A stretch of 64,000 nucleotides of DNA, taken from Plicaturopsis crispa FD-325 SS-3 (lineage: Eukaryota; Basidiomycota; Agaricomycetes; Amylocorticiales; Amylocorticiaceae). Made by a program: the position numbers and the translations under genes. Each line of letters opens with the position of its first letter. The stretch's first letter is position 1. Under the pieces are notes generated by a model that saw nothing but the letters and a program-made list of their open reading frames with translations, ran no database searches and was not told the DNA's origin. Location of the stretch: assembly GCA_000827205.1 (NCBI GenBank), contig KN832555.1, positions 408,751 through 472,750 on the forward strand, in the 5' to 3' direction. This document shows, in pieces, positions 49,046 through 61,100 of this stretch.

Positions 49046-49349
49046 AATGTAAATACGGCGGTGTTAATCGCAAAACTGAGCAAAAACGCGTGCTCGTCGT
49101 GGCAAACAGCGAGCTCGCATGTTTGGCAACGGCGACGGCATGCGCCACGTGGATTTTGCAGCGCTTACACGTCATGCACTCTAAAGCTATCTAACAGTGC
49201 GATTTCACGGAAAATTCACGAGTGCCAGGCCAGCGATAATGGGCATTTAATGAAGGAGGCGGTAGATCAGCAAATCTGAGCCGACTTAGCCGTGCGAGAC
49301 CCACACGATAACAGGTCTAACAACACCCATCATATGGGAGTCACAGGTG
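49046..49349. repeat. KDZ right terminal inverted repeat
   Basis: The inverse complement of 38769-39075, with the outer 100 bp nearly identical and more divergence in the middle. It ends GGGAGTCACAGGTG just before the target duplication. Confidence 0.9.
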
Positions 49350-49357
49350 CGCACTTA
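49350..49357. repeat. 8-bp target-site duplication, right copy
   Basis: CGCACTTA, identical to 38761-38768. Confidence 0.9.
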
Positions 49358-50163
49358 TGTATACGACGCGTTTCCCGACGAAGAATGGTGCCAAGTGCCG
49401 CCAAGACTACCATGTCACATCCTTCACCGCGCGTTCTTTGCTACTGAACGCTCTAGCGTCGAGCCCTATACAGCCGGGGTGTAGTAGTTGCGACGTAGGC
49501 CAACTATGTGTGTTCTTTCAAAATATCAGACAACCCAGCACTGCGTCGCGATATCCGACTCCTTCACAAGAGCCTGCCAGTGCATCCACCTCCATTCTGA
49601 TATCATGGCCCAGCTTTGTACGGCGCTCAGACCTAAACAGACGGTGAGCAAACCTGGTCAGGAGTCCGTCACCGCAAGCAGTGCACCTAGCTGCTCAGCT
49701 CTCAAGGCTCGATCCTGGCTCGATCGACTGACTTCCAGATAGTCTGTTCGAATTTCTACTGGGAACTCATATGCTGTACTCGAAAGGCATCGACATCCGA
49801 GACGTCGGTTGAACATCGACACGACCAACCAACGACCAACGTACGTGCTCCTTGATTCGTACGGCATTTCCAAAGGCTTGTGCAAGCACAACGCTTCCGA
49901 ATTTCAATACAAGCCCTCACGATACGGAGCGCTAAGCACAGGATGCACCCACACAAGTAAGCACTGCAAAGTCCTCCGAAAGTTCTATACATCCCAGAAC
50001 ACAATTGCACATTGTAAGTACACGGAGACATAAAAATGGTATGGAGAAGGTGAAGGTATAATCAGTAAACGAGCCCGGCACAGCACAAGCTGAACTTTCG
50101 ATTGAGCAAAGGACAACAACACATGAAGTAAAAGATACTGAGCTAGCGAGACCGATCGACATG
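49358..50163. other. Intergenic region right of the KDZ element
   Basis: About 800 bp with no supported gene. Two short plus-strand frames (near 49500 and 49820) have no family features. Before the insertion this was continuous with the sequence left of 38768. Confidence 0.45.
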
Positions 50164-51434
50164 TCAGACTGAGAAAGTCCACCAGAGCACAGGGAGCACG
50201 GAACCACTTATCAAAGCTGCGAGATAAAGTGTACCAATAACACGGGTCGGTGCGGAGTTAACGGGCACAAATCCAGAGTTATCGACTGGTGAACCGCTCA
50301 TAACGGCAGTAGTCGTTGACAACGATGTGACACTAAACAATGGGTGAGTACTTTTCCGTGAAGCAGGGAATCGGGACATACGTCTTTGTCGTCACGCCTC
50401 CAGGCGCCGTGGACGTTATGGTCTCCATAGACTCGACGACGACGGTGATCGACACAGGCGGCAGTGTCATCGTGTTCGTTGCAGTGGCGGTGACAGTCAG
50501 CACGGAGGGCACTGCTAACGGGGGGATGGAGTACAGTGGCCACGGGAGCACGCCTGAGTTAATGGTCACAGTCATAAGGCCCGGGACGGTCGTTGCCGCC
50601 ATCCCGGTGCCCGTTACGACAGTGAGAAAACCAGATGACTGCCCTGCAGAGCCGGGGAGGAAGGGGCTCTGCGCAGCGGGCGACGAGTCCTGTGGCTGGT
50701 CCTGGATGGCGTTGACATTGTCCCCGCACGCACCGGACGGATTTGCATTGTTGATCTGTACGGGGACTGGGGAGATAGTGAAGAATGCATTGTTATTGAT
50801 GTGTGACGCCTCGTAGAATGTTAGCTAGACACATAATGAGTCTGATGCTGTGGACGTGATCAGCGCGCGCGAAAACATACGTTGTATTTTCCAGCAGGTA
50901 CGCAAGTGGGAATGGCGAAATTTAAGTGCTTGACAGTGCTTCCAGGCTCCTGCATGAGGAGGCCTGTGCCGGAGGAGACGGTCATATTTAATTGGGTCTG
51001 TGAGGACACGAGGTATATCTCGAGGCTATCGTAGCGCGTCGCGAGACCCGACCCAGGCACTGCAGCGTTTTGCGGAAGCTTGCCGTCCCCAGATATCTAC
51101 GCAGCCTTGTAAAGATTAGCCTCAAAAGCCAAAGGTAGCAGGGTCCTCACGTCGATGGCGATAGGCATGTTTGAACCAGCTGAGAACGAGCTGGTTGCGC
51201 GTGTGAGCTTCGTTAACAGTGAATCTTCTGACGGACGTACCTGCTAGGATTTGGCGCGTCGACGATAGCCAGACCATTCGTGAATGTTTGACCATTGACC
51301 AGAACCTGCGCTGTGACGCCGCATATCGCAGATAGAACAGACAGCAATGTCACAAGAAATTGAAGAAAGTAGTAGGGCCGGCCGCGGAAGAGGGGGATTC
51401 TATGCCGCCCGTGGTGAGCCTGCACCTGGAGCAT
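50164..51434 (-). CDS. Secreted or GPI-anchored Ser/Thr-rich fungal protein
   Basis: A type common in basidiomycetes, function unknown. Start MLQVQAHHGRHRIPLFRG is followed by a hydrophobic signal or anchor (YYFLQFLVTLLSVLSAIC). The globular part contains VLVNGQTFTNGLAIVDAPNP, GLATRYDSLEIYLVSSQ, LLMQEPGSTVKHLNFAIP, CVPAGKYN and FYEASHINNNAFFTISPVPV. A long Ser/Thr/Pro-rich stalk follows (VTATATNTMTLPPVSITVVV). The C-terminus is hydrophobic (LAALISGSVLPVLWWTFSV), fitting a GPI-signal. The intron 50333-50381 (GTATGT...TAG) is needed to keep frame before the tail; others lie near 50825-50880, 51100-51150 and 51215-51240. Cell-surface location is inferred. Confidence 0.65.
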
Positions 51435-51642
51435 TGGAGACACCGTCAACGAGAGTCTCTGCGCCGCCTGTGCGACTGTCAGAAAAGAAACGAGCGACAC
51501 AGACTGAGAGAGCTTTGCCGTGTGGGCGTTGAGTATAGAGAAGCAATTTACCGAGCAGCCCGTGAAAGAGACCGACCCCGCGTCGGCGTCGCGACAAAAT
51601 TGATCGGACTCACGATACCCACGAGATCTGCTATTTCATTTC

Positions 51643-52876
51643 ATGGCTGCCCTTACCACCACAACCACATCCGAGTCAGAGTCCTCGACGTCCAGCAAAA
51701 AACCGCTGTATGAGAACAGCACGCAGTTCAGAAACTGGAGGTTCTCGCCAGAACAGCTTGCCCACACCCGCGCTACATTGAACGTGGCAGCCGTCGCCGT
51801 CATTCGCAACACTTTTGAGGCCGACGAGGTGCGCAATCTACATCAGTCTGGTACATATGGCATGCTGACGGTCGCGCGATGCAGCCAGGATCATCCGCAA
51901 ATGTATCATTCATTGGCGCAGACGAGGAGCACCTCCTCGTGAAACTGTACGCGGGCAAAATTACCCAACTATGCGGGCACTTTCGCTTCCCGGAGGAGGT
52001 CGAAGCGACTGCAGTTAGCTATCTGAAGCGGTTCTACTTGAAGAACACAGTGATGGATTGGCACCCGAAGAATGTCATGTGCGTTTCATGATGTCTCGCG
52101 TCTCCCTCTGATTTACTCCCTGCACGTTCAGGCTAACAGCGCTGTTCCTGGCGACCAAAACAACGAACAACCCAATATCACTGGAGGCGTACACGTCCAA
52201 TATCCCAAAAACATCACCGTCCGATGTCCTCGACTTAGAATTCCTGGTCGCGCAAAGTCTCGGTTTTGAATTTGCCGTATGGCACGCGCACAGAGCGCTA
52301 TGGGGCATATGGCTCGACCTTCAGGTGCGGTGGCGTACCTGATTCTATCTGCCGACATTTAATTATAGCGACCAGAGCATTCCCGTGGCTGTGGAGGATC
52401 GGCCACAAGAAATCTACACTACAGCATTGAACCAGCTTCGCGCGTCCCGGCTCACAGACGCCGAGTTGATCTACACGCCGTCCCAAATCGCCCTCGCATG
52501 CCTCTCTCTTGCCTCCCCGTCTCTAGCGTCGCAATGGATCGCCTTCAAGTTACCGTCGCCCAGTAGCTCGAGCACTCTTGAAGCCACGGTAGATGCGATA
52601 AAAAATATGATATCGACCTCTGGACACGTACCGGACGTCGAGAGTGTACGGGAGGTCGATCGGCGTCTAAAATTGTGCAAGAACCCGGAGAAGGTGGTGG
52701 GCAGCAAGGCATACCTAGCGCGGCGTGCTGCAGAGGAGAAGCAGGCGGAGGAGAAAAGGAATCGGAAGGCACAAGTCGTGCGGCAAGCTATGGAGGACGA
52801 TGACCCCTTCGGAGACGAACTAGGCGGGAAACCAGCGGCACTAAAATTACAGGACCTAGACGACGACGACGAATAA
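51643..52876 (+). CDS. CCL1: Cyclin H (Ccl1), TFIIH-associated kinase cyclin
   Basis: Partner of the CDK7/Kin28 kinase in TFIIH, which phosphorylates the RNA polymerase II C-terminal domain. Start MAALTTTTTSESESSTSSKK, then the cyclin H signature YENSTQFRNWRFSPEQL. The cyclin box follows: RFPEEVEATAVSYLKRFYLK, NTVMDWHPKNVM, TALFLATKTTNNPISLEAYT, and VLDLEFLVAQSLGFEFAVWH. The second fold holds IYTPSQIALACLSLASPSLA and the tail LKLCKNPEKVVGSKAYLARR, then an acidic end (LQDLDDDDE). Introns lie about 51829-51880, 52079-52132 and 52325-52359. Family length fits. Intact by reading. Confidence 0.9.
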
Positions 52877-53135
52877 TTATTAGCAGTGGTGTACCGTGCA
52901 ATTTGTTGTACGATGGTCGCGACGGCCCCCCATTTCCGCCAATTTCCATTCGATTTTGGTCGAGACTTCACGAGTGCGGCTTGAGTGCGGCAATACGGCG
53001 TTGGACTGTGGCGTTACCGTGGCGTCGGTACGTAACCATTCTTAGGGTAGATATAAAGGCGCCTTTCCTCTCCGCCGCGTTTTCTTCACTACCACCACGA
53101 CTGGTCTATCTACTAACATACCATCCGCTGAAAAA

Positions 53136-54009
53136 ATGGCACCCAAGCGTAAATCTGATGTCTTGGAGCAACCTTTGGCCCCGCCCATCGCGGTGCTAGA
53201 AGAAGGCGCCCCTACCGACGCCCCAGCGGCCAAAGAAAATGTACCCGTTGCGAAGAAAGCGCGTACCTCTGACGCGTCGGGGGATGCTGCAACCAAGCCC
53301 AAGCCTAAGGGCAAGGGTAAGGCGAAGGACGCGGCACCCGCTGTGCCTGTGAAATGGACGGAGGTCAAGCTCGATGGCGAAGACGAGGTACGTCGACGCG
53401 TTCGACGCGTCGTCAACGTGCAGGATTAATGCTGACGCGTCATATCACTGTAGGATGCGGTGCCGGTCTAGTATGACGCGTCTTGTACAAGGATCGACGC
53501 GTAACTGACTACTGTATCGCTTTAGCGACGACTGCAACGAGGTTAGGCGCAAGATACGCTTGCTGCAGAAGGAGCCCAACTGGAAGGTATGTTGGCTCGT
53601 GGTAGACATCCAGCAACGACCTTCCTAAGCTCTTCTATGTAGGTCACGCATTGGCTGAAGGAGATCGGCGGTATCAACAACAACTCGTATAGTCGCTTCA
53701 GTGCGTACCTTCCCGCTACCCACGCTCCAGTGCCTTTGCTAATCGTAGACGCGGATGTAAAGTGAAGGAAACGGGTCCCGACGGAGGCGCGAGCAACGGC
53801 ACGTACAAAGCAGCGTGCGTGTTCTTACTTCTTACCTGCCGGTGACGCGTTCTGAGGACACATTGTCTTACAGGTACATATACTTCGAAAAGGTCCGCAT
53901 CGCAGAGGGGAAGAAGAAGACTGCCAAGCGTTCTCGCAACGAGATAGAGCATCCCAACGGCTTTCCCTTGGAGGCTCGCCGCCGTTACATGTGGGTTGGA
54001 CCTGCGTGA
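53136..54009 (+). CDS. DUF7726-like small nuclear protein
   Basis: Fungal proteins of this type have a basic N-terminus and a helical domain of unknown function. Start MAPKRKSDVLEQPLAPPIAV, with a Lys/Pro-rich KPKPKGKGKAKD. Introns (about 53388-53453, 53471-53525, 53587-53642, 53702-53761 and 53818-53873) link VPVYDDCNEVRRKIRLLQKE, PNWKVTHWLKEIGGINNNSY, SRFMKETGPDGGASNGTYKA and AYIYFEKVRIAEGKKKTAKR with RNEIEHPNGFPLEARRRYM. The CxEVRRKIR...YxxFMxxxGPxxG pattern is what suggests DUF7726. The last codons are uncertain: reading through gives MWVGPA, and a further intron is possible. It is convergent with the Fap7 gene. Confidence 0.65.
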
Positions 54010-54202
54010 CCCACTCAAGTCGTCGACAGTTTCGACAAGATGCGATAGAATGCTCGACTCGAGATCTACAGGGGCGTGGAGAGGAGGAGGTGTATGGTGC
54101 GGTGTGCTTCTTGCTATTGTGTCTGTACTCGTAATTGCTCGTAATTCGCTTGCTTTGCTTAGATGTTCCATCCCAACGAGAAGACGCCATAAGTCGATGG
54201 TA

Positions 54203-54887
54203 TCAGGAGCTGTCTGTAAGACCTCTATCGCTCCTCCAGGCCTTTATCCATTCGACAATCCGCCCGACATTTGCCTCTAAATCTTCTGTCCCTTCGCTCT
54301 TCAACTCAACCACTATCTCCGGCGCATATGATGACCGCGCCTCGTCCAGAACAACCTCCATGATCTCCGCCTCGTTGTTCTCTTGTATCTTTTTCAACGC
54401 GTAGCCGCTGTGCACGTCCAAACGTTCGTCAAGCGCCGATCTGGACATCTGGAAATGAGATGGCTACGAACCGTTTTTCTAACCGTTCCCAGAGTTGCGT
54501 ATGGTCGCAGCGCAGAACGACGACGAGATCTGCCCATCGCTCCGGGAATGCTTCGCAGGTATGCCAATCGAGGATGACCCCGCCCTCGTTCACATACGGT
54601 TCTAATTCATCGAGGACCTTTCATCACTCCCAGGTAAGCACATTTTTCTTTCCCTTGTTCTCGATCGCACTCACCTTGTCCTCATCTACCGTGTAGCTCT
54701 GCCACTCCTCATCGAACCCTGAGTGCAGCCCCCGCTCTTTTACCCAGTCACCGACATTGATGTGCTTGAGCGGCACCGGGGACTCGTCGACGAGAAGTTG
54801 GGCGTGAGTGGATTTTCCTGTGCCGGGGGTGCCTGTTATAACGATTACGGGCGCTGTTCTTGGTGATGGATCCGACATTGTGGTCAA
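54203..54887 (-). CDS. FAP7: Adenylate kinase isoenzyme 6 homolog Fap7/hCINAP
   Basis: A nuclear ATPase/adenylate kinase that acts with uS11 (Rps14) in 18S rRNA 3' maturation. The P-loop is exact (VIVITGTPGTGKSTHAQLL). Then follow INVGDWVKERGLHSGFDEEW and DELEPYVNEGGVILDWHTCE, the NMP-like AFPERWADLVVVLRCD, LWERLEKR, YALKKIQENNEAEIMEVVLD, EARSSYAPEIVVELKSEGTE, and the end NVGRIVEWIKAW. Two or three short introns; the join after LEKR uses a 31-bp intron, which is very short and may be misplaced. The ATG at 54887 (MTTMSDPS) or its neighbour three codons on may start. It overlaps no neighbour but is convergent with the DUF7726-like gene. Confidence 0.88.
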
Positions 54888-55520
54888 GCAGCGAGCTCAA
54901 TTGTAATCTTTGAGCGATACGATGGAAAATATATCACGTCGATAGTGGGCGCTTGATTAACAAAAAATTTCCTCCTGCTGGTGACACTCAAAGCTGGCGC
55001 GATGGGGTAGACGACTAGATTTTTTTTTATTTTTCAGTCAGCTGCAAGACGGCGAGGGAAAACTCGAGCTGAGTACGGAGAAACGGAGAAATACGAGTAG
55101 CAACAAGGCCAAGAAAAGGCGGGCGTCGCCAACTGTCGTAAGCGACTGTGAGAAAACCATCCAGCGGTCCGCGAGCGGCTGCAGTTTTAATATGTCTCCA
55201 ACATCTCACCCGTCCGACTGCGTCCCCGTAATTGAATGCTGCTGGCCCCGGTGATCCCAGGAGCTGTGTTCTTTCAACGAGAAAGGACAATTTATCATCG
55301 ACCCAGGACTAATGCAACTCTCCTCTTACCTACACATCCATCTTCGTGCTGTTCGAGACAGAGCGCGCCGTAGCGCGAGTTCTTATGGTCCCCGTATCCT
55401 CCTGGAGAGGACTGTTCTGATTCCTCCAGTTCTCTCAGCTCTTTCACTTTCGTTCGGACGCGGTTTGTCACTCGTTTGAACCCGCTTTAGCACCGAGAGG
55501 AGCCTATAGTAGATCCTACT
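54888..55520. other. Divergent intergenic region
   Basis: About 630 bp between FAP7 and the membrane-protein gene. It contains an A/T run (near 55020-55036). No coding signal. Confidence 0.45.
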
Positions 55521-57770
55521 ATGCCGGCCGCTGATACACGGACTGTCCCCACCGCGACAAGACGAGGCACCGGCTGGATTTACGAAAAACGCACCAACGA
55601 TGGCGCTGTGCCAACCGCCCCTACCGCCGCCAGGCATACCGCCAACTCACGAGAGACCACGCATAAAGTGACCTCGCCAACCTCGCTCCCTAACCAAGTC
55701 GACATTCAGCTCTCGACCACTATCAACATCCCAAATTATACCCGTTACTACCACCAGCCCATAGAATCCTTCCGGCCCACGTATGTTGCTCTCCAGGATG
55801 GCTCCCTGGTCGCCCCGCCGTTTCTCGTCGATATGCGCAATGCAAGCATACATCTTGCCATCACAGGCGCAATGCTCCTGGTCTTTGCTAGAAACACCGT
55901 CGTTTCGGCCGAGTACATACGCCGAGCCAAAGTGAAGAGAAAGACGCTCTTCTACCTTCTGTTCGTCAGCCAATTTCTGGGTGTGGTCTCGAGCATACCT
56001 ACCATAGTTGGGTATTTCGACCAGTCGACAAACTGTGTATAGTGAGTTCGGCCAGCAATCAGTTCCATGCAGCTCATTTACACATTACTAGCGTCAATGC
56101 CATCACTACCATAGCTGCAGCTTTGTCGCTTGGTATCCTAGTCAGTCTGCAAAGGCTCAAGGCATAGCGATGCTGCTCATAAGCACCTTTATATACAGAT
56201 CACAGGAATTCTAGGCGTCAAAGCCTACCGATGCCTCAACAACTCTCGAATCGTTCTTGTGATGTTGACACTTTTCCGAACTTCTTCGACTGTCCTTACT
56301 ATCCTTGACCTGGTGACCGTGCCTGGGGAGAAAAGACTCACCGGTGACTGGGTCCATATTCTCTCTCTTTCGGGCAGCTAGCTCAATCAGTGTACTCTAG
56401 GTGATTGCTGCCGTGGAGGTGCCAAAGGATTCCTAGCCGTGTTCGTGATAATTCAGTGCCTCGAATCGGCATTTATATGCGGTTGCTGTAGGTCCCTTGG
56501 TCTTGGTAGTAGGAATCCATCTACATCTAACTTGGAATAGTCGTCGTAGCCCTATGGCGCTCACGAGGAAAACCCTCTGTGCGCGGTCGCATATCGATAC
56601 AACTGTCTATGGCCGACGACAACGACGCTACAGCGGAGGGCGGTGACACTGTAGACCGGCGAGGTTGGTGGGACTACATCCCCAAAGCGAGCGGCGACGC
56701 CGATGCGCGAAGCGTAAACGGGCCTCCTGATGGGATCATATCCCGGATCTCAGAGAAGAGACCCCCTGCAGCTACATTGCACGCACATCAGCCGTCATTA
56801 CCGAGCACGCTGCATGAATCCCATCCACCTCGACCGACCACCGTGCGGATATCTGAGGCGACGGACACGCCAAGCGAGCGGCGCAGGGAGTCCAGTCCAG
56901 CCCGTGCCCCGTCTCCAACCTCATCGACTAGGCTCAGCAGGCTCATGCCCCGGATGGTCGTCTTCCGCGAAGTGATGCGAGACGAGGTGGGTCTCTCGCT
57001 GCCGTTGTACACCCTTCCGTCGTAACGCCTGCAATGCACAGCTCTGCTACACGACATTTATCACGGCATGTTTTGTCGTAGCACTCGTGTTAGCCGTCAT
57101 CGGTATCAGCATGCTAACCGGATTATCCTCCTGGATAGGTGTAACGTGTTCGTGACGTCTTTGCCCCTCCGCGAACATCCCATTAACGCGGCTTTCATTA
57201 GGGATCATAATCTCCGTGTTCGCTATGCACAGCTTCTCCCGCGTAATCCGCCGACACGAGCACGACGCGTTACTGCAGCACCCATCGGCGTGGAATAACG
57301 TTCCACCACCCCGACTCAGTGAAAAGGCACACCCACAGGAGGGCAGATTGCGAGGCTTAAGGTCCCCCATGAGCATCGGCTCGTATCCCCACATGCGGCG
57401 GATCCACCGCCCGGGCCTCTCTGCAGACATTTCAGACGCAGACGACCCGTTCGAGAATCCGTCGCAGCCGGCTACCGCATCATGGTACTCTGGGGCCTAC
57501 CCGCGTACCGCAACCTCCATCCCCTGTATACCCTCCTTGCCCGACACAGACACCATTCGCGAAGTACAATCTCCCGTCCCTTCAGTAAGCACGCTCGGTA
57601 GGGGGACGCCGCCGGCCCAGGAGTGTCCTGACATATTGCCATCCCCGAACATGGAGATGTTCCCCACGTCGGGCCGCAATACGCCAATAGCTGACGACGA
57701 GCGCGCAAGCATCTTTCCACGACGGTTGACGCCGGGTGGTCTGACGCCAGAGAGGTCCGAGGAGGGCTAG
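55521..57770 (+). CDS. Multi-pass membrane protein with long cytosolic tail
   Basis: Family not recognised beyond resemblance to basidiomycete proteins with several membrane helices. Start MPAADTRTVPTATRRGTGW, then a hydrophilic segment and helices around ASIHLAITGAMLLVFA, TLFYLLFVSQFLGVVS, NAITTIAAALSLGILI and SRIVLVMLTLFRTSST, AVFVIIQCLESAFICG, and FITACFVVALVLAVIGI. Charged loops (RRAKVKRK) flank the helices. A Ser/Pro-rich cytosolic-type tail ends at RSEEG. The CVY|VNAITTI join uses the GTGAGT at 56042 and removes an apparent stop. Middle exons (56190-56580) are approximate. Plasma-membrane sensor or receptor roles are only a guess. Confidence 0.55.
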
Positions 57771-58133
57771 GACTGGTGTATTCAACAATACATCGGGCGG
57801 AGTCGTGCACGTGTAGGATGGTGTACCAACCATGTAGTAAAAATGTTCTTGTATATTGCGTTCCTCATTCCCATTCACCATCGCTGTCCAAATGCTATCA
57901 CCCGCTTTTCGTAACCGTCGATGCATCGTTTGACGGATACCGATGTGCAAGTACCAAAGACCGAGTGCTTCCAGTAGCAGAACTCACATTGCGATGTACG
58001 ACGAAGTGGATGAATATACAGCATCAATTATATATATGCATTACACTACTACAGGTCCACAAGGCTGAGTGAGTGGGTAGATAGGATTCGAGGACAAAGA
58101 CAAGAAAAGGGCCCAGCACGCCAGACATGAACC
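57771..58133. other. Intergenic region between convergent genes
   Basis: About 360 bp between two convergent 3' ends. It is AT-rich around 58018-58040 (likely poly(A) region). No gene. Confidence 0.5.
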
Positions 58134-61100
58134 CTATATGTGGAGCTTAGCCAAAAGATGCACAGGATACATGAATATTTGATGGTCTTCTCCACCGACT
58201 TCAATGGGTCCATCGGCTTTAGGGTCCCCATAGACGGTGACTTTCTCGCCCCTCCTTTCGCCGTAGATGACGAGACATCTATCCTTCGTCCTGTCGGGCG
58301 GTACTGGCACCAAGTACTTGATTTGGACGGTCGTTGGGCCTTTGGCTTCCAGTGCGGGTGATAGGAACTTGATCGTAGCAGTACTCTGGTCTTGTTTACC
58401 ACTATCGAGGACGGAGTCGACGGAACCCTCTTCATTCTCAAGGTCGCCGTCGTACCACCGTGTGACATTCGTCCCTTGAATTTTGACGACCACGCCTTCG
58501 TAGTTGGGCAGGTCAAGGAGCCACCGGGTCGGCAATTCTAACAGCAAGTTAGTTTCGACGGTAGCGGGAATAGCGATGATTCTCACCAAATGCATCCTCG
58601 TCACGAGTCGCTCCTGGTGTTGGCGCACTGCTATACATTCCAGCTCCGGGAGTAGGAGCTTGCATGACGCGAGCCGGTTGCCTGCTAGAAGCAGCCGGAG
58701 TGTAGCCAGCAGACGGGTTATTGAACCCACCATAAGCTGGCGTCGGGGCCCCACGAAGCCCTGGCGTCTCCGCGGTGGCGGCAGGAGTAGGTGCTGAATT
58801 CTAATGACCAGCTTCAGTCAATAAACTGTGCATCACATGCCAAGGACAACATACCCCCCACGAGTCTGAGGCACCCCAGGAATTGTCGCCGCTACCCCAT
58901 GCATTATCACCACCGCCACCCCAATCATTATTAGAGCTAGCAGGTTTGGGCGTCGCACCCCCGAACGAATCGTGCCTTGGCGTAGCACCGCCAAAGTTAC
59001 CTGCGCCGCCGCCGCTACTGTACGGATTGGGTGTTCGAGCAGCGGCATTCCAGGCGGGCGTCCGTCCCCCGTCGGCGTAAGGATTGGGCGTCCGCGAAGA
59101 GGCATTCCATGCCGGCGTTTTGCCGCTGTCATACGGATTCGGCGTGCGAGACGACACGTTCCATGCTGGTGTTTTGCCACCGTCGGCGGCATAGGGGTTG
59201 GGTGTTCGGCCAGTAGCTCCCCATCCAGGAGTACGATTGCCAGGCTGCGCGTAGGGGTTTGGCGTACGAGAGGCGCCGAAGGAGCGAGGGGGACCCATTG
59301 AACTGTTGCCAAAACCACCACCAAAACCGCCGCCCTCGAGGGGTTCAGTACTGCCGTTTGGACTGTGGAAGAGAACAGTTAAGATACCAGAATCTCGAAA
59401 GAGTAGAGAAAATAAAATGCGTACTTTCTCCGCTTGAGCTTGTCCTTTTCTATCGATATCACCTTGTTGCCTGTGTGCAGCTCGACACGGGCCAGGGGAC
59501 CATTCGTATCCTTGATGATACCAACGTAGCCCTTATGCGGGCCTTTCACCACGACGACGGTTACGCCGATTAGACGATCGCGTGGTCCGCGTCCCATCTT
59601 GCCGGAACCAACCATACCTCCCGCAGACGCACCACCGACTGCCGCAGGATTCATTTTTGATAAGTCGGACGCTGCAGGTCTTGCAAGGTTCCCTTTTGGC
59701 GCAAGGGAGGCTAAAGATCGTGCCCGCGTGACGAAGATACCGCCATTCTCAACGATGTCCCGATTGTGCAGGAAGGCAAAGAAGGACTGGTGTATGTGAA
59801 CGACTCGTCCTTTGCGGCCCTGGGTGAAGTTGGTCAGTGGGTGACAGCTCGGGCAAGTGAGAGATGGTTACCTCGCCGTCGATTTCTTTAACGTTGTCGT
59901 CTGGCCTTAGCTCATGCCCTTCTGAGTCCGTCGCGATGGCCCTATCCGAATCCCTGCGCATGGAGATTTGGTGTGGTTGGACAAGGCGAACTTGACCGTT
60001 CTGGTCAAGCACACGGAACGAATCTCGCTCGGTTTTGAAAATGACACCGACAGTCTGGAGGCTACGGAGAAGTCAGCGAAATTATCGCGGGCACTACTAA
60101 GCACAAATACTGACTCTAATTGCACAAGGTCGTGTAGCTCATAATTTCCAACGATATTGGTACCCGACCCAACCTCGGCTGCCTCACGAAGGTCTTTAGA
60201 GAACACAGACACCTGGAACAATAATGATTAGCCTCATCAATCACGGGCAAGGTAATGAAAACGCACCTCTTGCATCGACATGTCTGATAAGAAAGTCACG
60301 ACGTTGTCGGTCACTGCCACCACGAGACCCGTTTCGTCCGCGTTCTGCCCGGCCATGACTTTGACATGGTCTCCAGGCTTGAATCGCTTGCGCACACTGC
60401 GGGCGGGAACATCGACTCTCTGTCCGTCAATGTCAACGCCCACAGCACTGAGAGTAACGATATCCTGGTTGATGGTCTGCACAACACCGTGTACGCCTGA
60501 CTGTTCGCCCTCGAAAACCTCGACGTGGTCACCGGGCTGAAGCACGGAGATGGCGGCTTTGCGAGACGCTTCGGCGATTACAGACAGGTCAACGTTGTTC
60601 TCGTTTTCGGCGCCATCCATCCCGCGTGCAAACCGTGTGATCTCGTCCAGAGTAGGGTTGACGTTGTCCAGGATGAGGGAAGTAAGCTTGGCATCCTTTT
60701 CTATGAAGCCATCCTTGTAGGTGTCCGTTTGGAATACGTAGACCTGATTCCGCTTGGAGACTTGTTTCCGTCCGTAGACTTTGATGACTTCCTCGTAGTT
60801 GAAGAATCGTTGCGGAGGTCGCATAGTTGCAGAACTGCCGGCGCCAGCTTTTTTTCGTTTTCCGTTGACGGTTAACGCGCCTGCGTCATCATTGGGGTTG
60901 AGATCAATGCGTGGAATGAATTTGAGGCCGACGTCTTCGCCATTCTCCGTGATGTCCATGACTTTGGCTAGATCACCCGCATACTTGCCTCGCCTCATGC
61001 GGACCCAGCTGCCTGGCGTCACTGTCAAGTCTTGCTTCTTTATTTGCAGCAGGCTAGCCATTTCGTCGATAGGCACTAGCGCAATGCCACGGCTAGGATA

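Larger units (their letters stand above)
38769..49349. mobile_element. Whole KDZ (Kyakuja-Dileera-Zisupton) DNA transposon, 10.6 kb
   Basis: Inverted ends of about 305 bp (38769-39075 and 49046-49349) are nearly identical over the outer 100 bp (about three differences). A perfect 8-bp target duplication, CGCACTTA, flanks them. KDZ elements are known for 8-bp duplications and for carrying TET/JBP dioxygenases in basidiomycetes. Genes: a minus-strand companion (39159-41142), then a plus-strand series: TET/JBP (41852-44062), a small basic-headed protein (44359-45260) and the KDZ transposase (45410-48997). All four read open after intron removal, so it looks young and possibly active. Confidence 0.93.

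Noticed and set aside
49488-49742. An 84-residue plus-strand open frame
   Set aside because: No domain, no intron-exon logic and no neighbouring exons; likely chance.
53996-54280. A coding extension past 54009 in the DUF7726-like gene
   Set aside because: It would use an implausible junction and run into the convergent FAP7 3' end with no conserved sequence.
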